64,000 nt of DNA, taken from contig BSBM01000779.1 of the NCBI GenBank assembly GCA_027924585.1, forward strand, positions 13,233,001-13,297,000, in the 5' to 3' direction. A program made the translations under genes and the position numbers. Below, piece by piece: positions 56,332 through 64,000 of this stretch (positions within the stretch are counted from its first letter, which is position 1; each line of letters begins with the position of its first letter). A model generated the notes under the pieces. That model saw only the letters and a list, made by a program, of their open reading frames with translations, ran no database searches and was not told the origin of the DNA. The stretch is from Larix kaempferi (lineage: Eukaryota > Streptophyta > Pinopsida > Pinales > Pinaceae).

Positions 56332-57720
56332 ATGGATTCAATCTCAGTAAGACCGGAAGACCAACTTGAAGGAACTTCGAACTTCAATACTTGGAAGGCC
56401 AAGATTTTGAATATCCTGGAAGAGCATGACCTGGATGGATACGTATCCAGTGTTGTTGAAGATCCTACTACTAATGTAGGGAGCACTAATTTCAAGAAGA
56501 ATCAAGCCAAATCAAAGAGGATCATTTATGATTCATTGAAAGAAAATTTGATGCCTGTGATTACTCCATTTAAGATCGCAAAGGAATGCTTTGACACTTT
56601 AAAAACTATTTATGAGAAGAAGGCACCCAGTAAGAAGAGAGCATTGAAGAATAAGCTTTGTAATCTGAATATGGAGAAGAATGAAGCTATTGCTTCCTTC
56701 TTCAAAAATATATCTCAAGTAAGAGATCATCTCATGAGAATTGGTGTGACGATTGATGATGATGATGATCTCATACAAATTGTTGTCGATGGGCTTCCAT
56801 CTTCATGGGCTACATTCTTGGCTGCAGTAAATGGTTGAGAAGTACAACCAAACTTTGAAATATTGTGGCATGATTTCCTTCAAGAAGAAGGGAGAATCCA
56901 TATCAAATATGTTTCCTCCAAAGAAGAGAACCTTGCTCTTAGGGAACAGACGAAGAGAGGAAATAAATCCTTCTCTCATAAGAAGTTTTCTCATCAAAAG
57001 GAAAATGATTACAAAAAGAACTTTGATAATTCAAGAGTTAAATGTTTCGGTTGCAATAAGAAGGGTCACTTTGCAAGAGAATGCAATGCAAAGAAAAGAG
57101 GAAAACTAAAGGATAGCTTTCATGCTTCCACTACTATTGAAGATGAACCTACAAGAAATAATTCTTCTAATGATTAGGAGATAATGAAGGAGTACTATCT
57201 TGTCTCAATCCTATATGGATCCATTACCAGTAGTTCTGAGACATGGTTGGTGGATAGTGGCGCATCTAAACACATGACTAGGTATAGGAGCGCTATCTTA
57301 GATGAGTCATACATAATGGAAAAGAAGTTCTCCTATCAGGTGGAGCTCATATATAATACCACCTATTCAATCCAAGGGGTTAGATTCACTTATTTTCAGT
57401 TGGATTCAAGAGATGTATTGCATGTTGATTGAATCTTGTTTGTTCCTGGATTGAAGAAGAAAATCCTATATGTTTCGGTTGTATAATATAAAGGATTCAG
57501 AGTAATATTTATGGACAATAAAGCGCTCTTGTGCCCTAATCATGCTGACTTGAACTCTACATCTGTAATTGGAATTAGAGAGGGAGGTCTCTACAAAGTT
57601 CCAGGAGAGCTCATTCAAGCCATGATCAATGACATAGTTAATCCTTGTGAATTGTGGCATATGAGGATTGGTCATCTCCATTTAAAAGCACTACCTCTTG
57701 TAGAATATGGTAAAAGGTAT
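56332..57720 (+). pseudogene. copia Gag, protease and pre-integrase (outer element)
   Basis: The ATG 80 bases after the primer-binding site opens MDSISVRPEDQLEGTSNF and NTWKAKILNILEEHDLDGYV, the usual copia Gag start. One frame continues to about 57700 but is cut by TGA at 56836 (probably an original CGA, Arg), TAG at 57175, TGA at 57430 and TAA at 57484. Zinc knuckle CFGCNKKGHFAREC lies at 57043-57084. The protease site WLVDSGASKHMT (DSGA at 57253-57264) is intact. The pre-integrase block ends IREGGLYKVPGE and CELWHMRIGHLHLKALP with the His pair of the zinc-binding domain. After 57700 the frame shifts. Confidence 0.93.
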
Positions 57721-58510
57721 TCCTATGTTTAAATATGAATATGATAGTGTTTGTGGATGTTGTGCTCTTGGAAAGAAAATCAAGAAGAGTTTTCCAAGTA
57801 GTACCAAAAGATCCAAAGGGTTCCTAGAATTACATTCCAATCTATGTAGTCCTATGTCAGCACCATCCTTGAGTGGCTATTTGTACTATGTGATTTTCAT
57901 AAATGAATTCTCCTGCAAGTCTTGGATCTATTTTCTAAAGGTAAAGAGTGAAACTTTCAACAGGTTTCAAGAGTTTAAAGCACTGGTTGAGAATCAGACT
58001 GCAAAGCACATTCATGCTTTGAGATCTTATTAAGGAGGAGAGTGAGAGTCTCATCACTTTAATGACTTCGTCAAAATCCAGGAATAAGAAGACAACTAAC
58101 TGTATTGTACAACCCCCAGTATAATTGGGTTACGAAAAGAAAGAATAGAACAATCTATGAGGCTGCAAAATATATGATGTGTGATCAGGATCTGCTCACC
58201 TCCTTATGGGAAGAATCCTCCAGCGTTGTTGTTTATATACAGAACAAAATTTCTCATGTTATCTTGCGAGAAAAGACTCATGAAGAGGTTTTCACTGGTG
58301 AAAAACCAGATGTTGGACACTTGAAGATTTTCAATTGTCCTATCTACATTCATATACCAAAAGAGAAGACGACAAATATGGATCCATCTGGAAAGAAAGG
58401 AACATTTGTTGGATAAAGTGAGTCCTCCAAAGCTTATAGAATCTATGTTCCGAGACAAAGAAACATTGAAGTTAGTTTAGATGTGACATTTCATGAAGAG
58501 GTTTCTTCAA
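57707..58510 (+). pseudogene. copia integrase, catalytic residues lost (outer element)
   Basis: The Cys pair CGCCALGKK completes the zinc-binding domain. The core has LHSNLCSPM where LHSDLCGPM is usual (Asp to Asn), LRSY then a stop where RSDN-GGE is usual (Asp lost), and VTKRKNRTI where AERKNR is usual (Glu to Lys). All three acidic residues of the catalytic triad are therefore absent. Downstream text is normal (EVFTGEKPDVGHLKIFNCPI, FVG then SSKAYRIYVP, VSLDVTFHEE). It cannot integrate DNA as it stands. Two of the three losses fit G-to-A changes. Confidence 0.9.
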
Positions 58511-59865
58511 GTGCTCTAAAGAAATTTAGTGTGATTTAGATATGGAGGAGCATGATACTCCCATTATGGAGGATCATGCTTCTAATTCTCCCCTTTTATA
58601 TTTTGAGAGGGATAATTTAGAAAAGTCTACAGATCCTCCTGATCATGAAGAGCTAGTAGAACTGATAGAAACATATCTTGCTGAACCTCCTGCTAAGAGG
58701 AGATCTGAATGGTGTGGAGACATTCTGGAAGAGGAAGAAAAGCATGGAGCACCATCTGGCACATCCAGTGATCTAAATATACCTGACATATATGCAAGGT
58801 ATGTAGCTCAGTTGAGTCACATTAGTGATTTATAACCCACCTAATATGAAGAATTTTTTAAGCAACATGTATGGAAATATGCCATGGTGTAAGAATACAA
58901 ATCCATCGTGAAGAATGATGTGTGGGAAGTGGTTCCTAAACATGAAGGGAAGTCAATAGTAACTTCCAAGTGGATTTATAAAATCAAACATGTAGTTGAA
59001 GGCAATATTGAAAAGTATAAAGCAAGATTTGTGGCTCATGGCTTCTCACATAAAGAAGGAATATACTATGATGAGACATTCGCTCATGTGGCCAGGTACA
59101 CTACTATTCGAGCCATAATTCCTTGCTTCAATTCTAGGGTAGAAACTTCACTAGATGAATGTGAAGACTTCATTTCTCAATGGTGAATTTGAGGAAGAAG
59201 TATACATATAGCAACCTAAGGGGTTTGTATTTCATGGGAATGAGTACCATGTATGCAAACTCAAGCAATCCTTGTATGGGTTTAAGCAGGTCTCGAGGGA
59301 TTGGTATTCGAGGATTGATAGTTATTTTCAGAGATTGGGCTTCTCCAAAAGCGAAGATGACCCCAACATATACTTCAAGGTTGTGAAGAACCAACCACTG
59401 ATTTTGGTTTTCTATGTTGATGACTTGTTCCTTACTAGAGAGGAACAACAGATAGCTTGATGCAAGAGGGAGATCAATTTTGATTTCAAAATGAAATACT
59501 TAGGCCTTATGCACTACTTTATTGGTCTAGAATTTTGGAAAAGGAAAGATGCGATATTTCTTTCTCAATGAAAGTACGCAGTTGATGTGTTGCACAAGTT
59601 TGGTATGATGGATTGTAAATCCATGTCTACACCAATGATTTCTAATTTGAAGAAATTACATGAGTCAGATTCTAGATCATATCTAGTGGATCCTACCATG
59701 TATAGACAGATCATTGGTTCTTTGATGTATTTGATACATAGTAGACTAGACATATCTTATGCAGTGAGTATCTTGAATCAGTTCATATTTAAACCAAAAC
59801 ATAGCCATTGGGTTTCTACCAAGCATGTGCTTAGATATGTTCGAGGTACTATTGCTTTGCATGGT
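58511..59865 (+). pseudogene. copia linker and reverse transcriptase (outer element), RNase H missing
   Basis: A Glu/Pro-rich linker (58542-58835) is followed by the polymerase: VWEVVPKHEGKSIVTSKWIY, KYKARFVAHGFSHKEGIYYD and ETFAHVARYTTIRAI. After frameshifts come YGFKQVSRDWYSRIDSYF and VFYVDDLFLTRE with intact YVDD (59413-59424). Then MKYLGLMHYFIGLEFW, a stop, KSMSTPMISNLKKL, MYRQIIGSLMYL, STKHVLRYVRGTIAL. The RNase H region that should follow is absent: the sequence changes at about 59865 to an LTR-like piece. Stops at 59184, 59458 and 59570 also disable it. Confidence 0.92.
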
Positions 59866-60190
59866 ATTGGGTATCCCGTGGTATTTTCGCATGGCAATTC
59901 CTATTTAAAAGGAAGGCATTGTAATACGGCTGTGTATCATAGTATTGTAAATATCTCTATGATTGTGTAAGAGAGACTGTGAGAAAGTGAAGATGAAGTT
60001 GCAGCAGCTGCGATGCGGATTGTATCCCTTCATTTGTTGGACGGTATAATAAAAGGACTAGAAATTTCTCCGTGGACGTAGCCCAAATTGGGTTAACCAT
60101 GTATATTGGTGTATCTCTTGTATTGTGTTTATGTGTTCAATTTTTGCATCTTATTTTATGCTATTGTTCCACGATCCTGTTTTTCTAACA
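59866..60190 (+). repeat. truncated copia-type LTR fragment
   Basis: A TATA-like CCTATTTAAAAGG near 59901 is followed by LTR-style text ('ttctccgtggacgtagccca', 'gggttaaccatgtatattgg') and the end 'ttctaaca'. This order is that of a copia LTR lacking its U3 start. It does not match the 5' LTR at 41114, so it is probably from another element, fused here by deletion or recombination. Confidence 0.6.
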
Positions 60191-62014
60191 CCTTTTGTAG
60201 TTTGAGGCTCAAATTATTTTTTGGATATACTGAGGATGTATTTGGTGAGAAGCATGTTATATGTTGATGACGCCTTACTATGTGAATTGAAAAAATGTCA
60301 TATGTATGTGATATTTATGTGTTTACACTCACCTGAACCATTAAATCAATCCTACAGGATACAAGTACAATAGTTCATAGAAAATGTTGTTAGCAGATGC
60401 TCCATTCAAAATTAGTGAAATGCAAATCTCTGGCCAAGGAAAAATGTGAAACCAAGCCCACTTCATCTCTATTTTCAGTTTGTTATGAATATACACAAAA
60501 ATATTTTAAAAATGCGGGTTTTAGTTTGATCTTTTTGTGGGCACTCTTCTTGTCTCAATGTATATATACCCATTATTAGCAAACTAGATTTTCTTCACAT
60601 CAATTTGCCTCTTTCCCCAATTTGACCTTTAGGTTCCTCTATATGTAACTTGGTGCTAGTATTCGATTACAATAGCTCATTTTTTTTAATGTCTCTCTCA
60701 TCCCACTAGCCCGTTGGTCTAATATTCGTGAATTGGGTATTATATATTCTTTTGTGTGTGTTCATATTTTTGGAATTAGATCGTTTATATTATCATATAT
60801 TGAACTATATTTTTGTTTAAAGGATTGTTGTGTTGAAAAATTCTTACTTGTGTTAAGATAAGAAAGTTATATTATGATATGTTGAACAATATTTTTGCAA
60901 AATTTTTATTTTTGTATTATATGAAACAAGATATGAGAATTCAATGTTTCATATAGTTATTATAAATGTTATTTCCAAAAAAAAAACTATCATTATGACG
61001 AATAAAATTATGATTTAAATGTCAAATGAAACCTGCAATGTTAAAATTAAAACATCATATAAAAATTTATTGATGTGCAAGGAAGGACGTCAAATTCCAA
61101 CCTTGCTCCTATGAGATACAAACTAAGCACATAAATCATTTTCTTTTTCATGAAACAATTTTATTTTCTTGCCAACTCCATATTGAAACATGACATTTGA
61201 CTAATCCTAAAATATTGTGTGTGAAATAATTTGTCATCTAGGTTGTGGCATTAAGATGGTTGAAGATGAAAGCACTTTCCCTTAGAATGTCTTATGTACA
61301 TCCACATTAAATAACAATTTCACAATATGTGTTACAAAACCAACCTTCCTAACATTTTAACTCATCAAAACTAAGATGATTTAGGGATTCTTTTCTTAAA
61401 TCCTTTTGTTATTATAAAGATAAAATTATGAGGTAAATAAAGATATTGCTTATGGGAAAGTTGGTCACATAAGTAAATTTCTAAAATAATTCCTTAGATC
61501 TCTTAAGGTTTGATAAACTAAAATTGGTCATATAAATAAAATTCTAACACAAACCAAAAAATTCCTTACATTTCTTTAGGTCCCACCACTGCTACCACTA
61601 ATGATGAAAACATTGTCATTGTCATCAAAATACTATCCCCAATCCACTTTTATAGTCCACACATGACAGATTCACTTGTAAATTTGTTCTCAAATAAATA
61701 ATAAAATAAAATAAAATACCCATTTTTAATGTTATTGGAAATCATAATCACCACTAACCTTACCAAAATTGCTTATTTTTCTCATATGTCCAACCATCTA
61801 TCCATCCCCTTCTATCATCATCCTTCCCAACATTTGCACTCCATGTCCCACCAATACCAACTACATGAATTTAAAACTAGTTTGGTGATTCTTTTAAACA
61901 TGTTGTTAAACATCCCATTAAAGTCAAAACTCAATATGTGTTCCATATTCATCTTCTCACCTTTCCATAAAATAATTAATAACGATATTATTATTATTAA
62001 TGATAATATTTTTA
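60191..62014. other. AT-rich stretch without gene
   Basis: No domain was recognised in any frame. A decayed duplication with 'ttggtca(c/t)ataa(g/a)taaa' lies near 61460-61570, and a TTATTATTAT/ATAATAAT palindrome near 61990. Confidence 0.45.
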
Positions 62015-63185
62015 CATTGATAGGTGTTTATATTTACACCGATAAGTGTTTATATTTACGCTGATATGCATTTTTATTTTACAATTTGGGGTGGACTACG
62101 ACCTATTATTTTCTAGGATTGTATGAGGATAATGTTAGGATATTCCTATACTCCATCCTAGTCCTACCAGCCTGTCAGTTATTTTCATTATCAGTCTTGC
62201 ATGCATTTATGCATGCAACATGCATTTTGTATGCATTCGCATGCTGCCCAGTCATCAGGTTGACACCTCTAGCACCTAGTCCCTAGTCTTCCAGCACTCA
62301 GGAGCTTATCTCCACTCAGATTGAGCCCTCCTAGCCAGTCATGCACCCACTTCTCACCCACCACTTGAGAAGGGCGCCTTTTCTCACCTACCACTCCTCT
62401 TGTACTTCAATTTATGAGTTATCATCAATTCTTTCTTTGATTTAAGGCTAGACTAACTCTCAACTAACTGTATCACTCCGATGGACCTCCGATGAGACTT
62501 GACTGCCCCTTCTGACTCTAGATAGCTCCTCATGCACCCTCCACTAAGCCTCCTTCATTCAGTTAGTGCCTCCATGTGCCAGTTACACCTACCACACTTA
62601 GTTAGACTCAGTTTGACTGATGGTTGATAGTTACTTGTGCATTGATGACTCCACCGATGATGATATAGACTTCTAGTTGTGCTTGATGACACTCCGCTGA
62701 TTTTGGATCTATCCATGCAGGCTAATTCGAATCACACCCAGTGTATTCGAATCTTGAGCATTGTATATTTATTGTTTTACTATTCAGATTAATGTAACAT
62801 GTGTAATTATTCTGCCTCTATCTGAGCTCCTTTGGATCTATGTTCTTCTGATTTATTCTTCTTTTGCTATTCCTAAATTCTTTCATTATGAGGTTTACAT
62901 CATCTCTTTGGATCTACAATGAGCATTTTCATAGATAATACAAGTGTACTATCTAGATTGATTCTATGGTAGTTGTTCAAAATTCAAAATTAACAATTAT
63001 AAAAAAAATAAAAAAATTAAAAATAAGTGGTAGCTGATGAATGGATAACCAAGCATTCATAGCAGATAACTAGAAGAATGTGAGAGATAAAAAGAATATA
63101 AAACATATCTTATGGTTGATGCATGAATGCATTGTTAACTCGTAAAAGATAACTTATGATGGCATTAAACTTGTGGCCTATCGGT
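62015..63185. repeat. dispersed repeat, copy B (occupied by a solo LTR)
   Basis: It has the same family and order as 11785-12190, but is split by the solo LTR at 62133-62933. The 'ataggtgtttatatttac' phrase is repeated two to three times at its left end. Its right end ('acttgtggcctatcgg') passes into GC-richer sequence at about 63185. Confidence 0.65.
62128..62938 (+). mobile_element. solo LTR, about 801 bp, with GATAA target duplication
   Basis: The element is 62133-62933, starting TGTTAGGATATTCC. GATAA occurs on both sides (62128-62132 and 62934-62938). Its last bases are CATA where CA is expected, so the end may have mutated. The related repeat at 11.85 kb has an uninterrupted site at the same point. 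It is the same family as 18948-19652, in the opposite orientation. It differs from that copy at many sites, so the two are not recent duplicates. No internal region is present. Confidence 0.8.
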
Positions 63186-63432
63186 CCCAGATCCGGGTGA
63201 CATCGACGTTAGAATGGGCCCAAAACCTCCCAGATCTCTCCACCTAGACGTGATCACTTGTTTGCAAGGTGCCTCCTTCCAGCACACGAAACAAGGTGGC
63301 GGCGAGGATTCAATGCAATGTGAACGAAACCAAGGCATAGCATTTAACCGACACCATGCAGAAGTCGCATCGATGATGGAAAACAATCTAGAAGGTACCC
63401 ATCACATTAATTCGTCACCTCCTCCAAGATGA
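63186..63432 (+). other. GC-richer segment with a 72-codon open frame
   Basis: Composition changes at about 63185. The plus frame 63214-63432 reads MGPKPPRSLHLDVITCLQGA and ends NSSPPPR. No family is recognised. It ends directly before a possible LTR start, so it could be the 3' end of a retroelement interior; no polypurine tract was seen. Confidence 0.25.
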
Positions 63433-64000
63433 CTGTAGGGTCCCCCATTTCGGTTTCCCCAAAAAGACTTCCAGGGAATTGGAAAACATAAGTATAATAA
63501 ATTTTATAACTTCCAGTATGATTTTTCAGAAGAAGATATAGAAGCCACAGATCTAGTTCTATCTATGGCAGTACATGAATGTCAATAAATAAAACTATAT
63601 ACCCAGATTTATTCATTCCACCACAAGAGTTAGAAAAATAAATAAAATAAATACTTCAAACCTGTTTTTGACGGTTGGTCCAGTGAATCGATGGAGTCCT
63701 CAAAGTGGTTTCCGCACGATCCAATCCAATTTCCTGACGAAGTACCGAATGACCCCTCAGTTGACCTCCCTATCATATCGGGGTTATTCTTCTTCACCCC
63801 GAACCCCCGAGCTAATAGGGTGGTAAGAACACACACGCTAGCCTCCCGAAAGGATCTTCCAATCCCTGTTTCGGCTAATCCCAACTCCAAGGTTCATAAC
63901 ATAATCAGAGATTATGATAACCATCCAGCATTAGGGAGCAAGAGATGTCTTTCTCTCCTTCTCCTCCCTCATTATATAGAAAAAGCTTGTGTGCCATGTG
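63433..64000. repeat. possible LTR start, cut by window end
   Basis: TGTAGGGTCCCCC at 63433 and a TATA-like CATTATATAGAAAAAG near 63971 would suit the U3 part of an LTR on the plus strand. There is no second copy and no target duplication in the window, so this is tentative. The minus open frame 63630-63890 has no recognised domain. Confidence 0.25.

Larger units (their letters stand above)
41114..60190 (+). mobile_element. Ty1/copia element (outer level of a three-level nest)
   Basis: The plus-strand copia begins with a 5' LTR at 41114, broken at 42375 by a gypsy element, resuming at 56204 and ending at 56240. The primer-binding site is at 56241-56252. Gag-pol runs from 56332 to about 59865, where RNase H is lost and the sequence passes into a truncated LTR-like piece of doubtful kinship (to 60190). 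No second copy of the 5' LTR was found, so the 3' end is missing or replaced and the target duplication cannot be tested. Removing the gypsy insertion leaves an element of about 5.2 kb. Confidence 0.8.

Overview
The window is AT-rich nuclear DNA from a seed plant with a large, repeat-dominated genome. The evidence is plant-type Ty1/copia and Ty3/gypsy LTR retrotransposons primed by initiator tRNA-Met (primer-binding site TGGTATCAGAGC), a plant Ptta/En-Spm-type transposase-like pseudogene, a hAT-type non-autonomous transposon and many decayed tandem repeats. A gymnosperm or another giant-genome plant would fit, but the species cannot be fixed from this sequence. I found no intact host gene, no rRNA or tRNA gene and no CRISPR array. 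All identifications come from reading the sequence by eye. Percent identities are estimates, not alignments.

Layout. 0-2.3 kb: the 3' end of an LTR element (polypurine tract plus LTR). 2.4-3.4 kb: a decayed gypsy integrase. 3.4-15 kb: AT-rich DNA with small tandem duplications (periods about 249, 118, 462, 57, 48 and 45 bp), a foldback at 7.7-7.9 kb, and a CACTA-like terminus followed by a degenerate 15-bp repeat at 12.4-13.2 kb. 15.1-16 kb: a broken copia gag-protease. 16-18 kb: simple and degenerate repeats. 18.7-23.3 kb: a decayed coding locus I could not name, split by a solo LTR (18948-19652, duplicated target TTGCA) and a 1,002-bp hAT-like transposon (20044-21045, 8-bp duplicated target). 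23.4-28.5 kb: a 2.48-kb unit tandemly repeated twice, plus the start of a third copy, each copy headed by a small hairpin. 28.5-29.55 and 37.23-37.5 kb: one degenerate satellite array of about 175 bp, split by a copia element.

29557-37227 is a structurally complete but coding-deleted minus-strand copia element. It has both LTRs, target duplication ATAGC, a primer-binding site and a polypurine tract. Only the reverse transcriptase end and RNase H remain, followed by 2.3 kb of stacked tandem repeats with periods 23, 43, 42, 86 and 34 bp. 37.76-39.02 kb is an intron-containing, disabled Ptta/En-Spm-like pseudogene.

41114-60190 is a three-level nest. A plus-strand copia element (5' LTR from 41114, primer-binding site 56241, gag-pol 56332-59865) was entered within its 5' LTR by a full-length minus-strand gypsy chromovirus (42376-56198, target duplication AAGTA, 4.1-kb LTRs). 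One LTR of that gypsy element then received a 701-bp solo LTR (53681-54381, target duplication GAAAT). From 60.2 kb to the end the DNA is AT-rich, with a solo LTR at 62133-62933 of the same family as the 19-kb one. That solo LTR sits in a dispersed repeat whose unoccupied relative is at 11.8-12.2 kb. Every recognised coding region carries stops or frameshifts, except the gypsy gag-protease frame, so the window is a record of successive retrotransposon insertions and decay.
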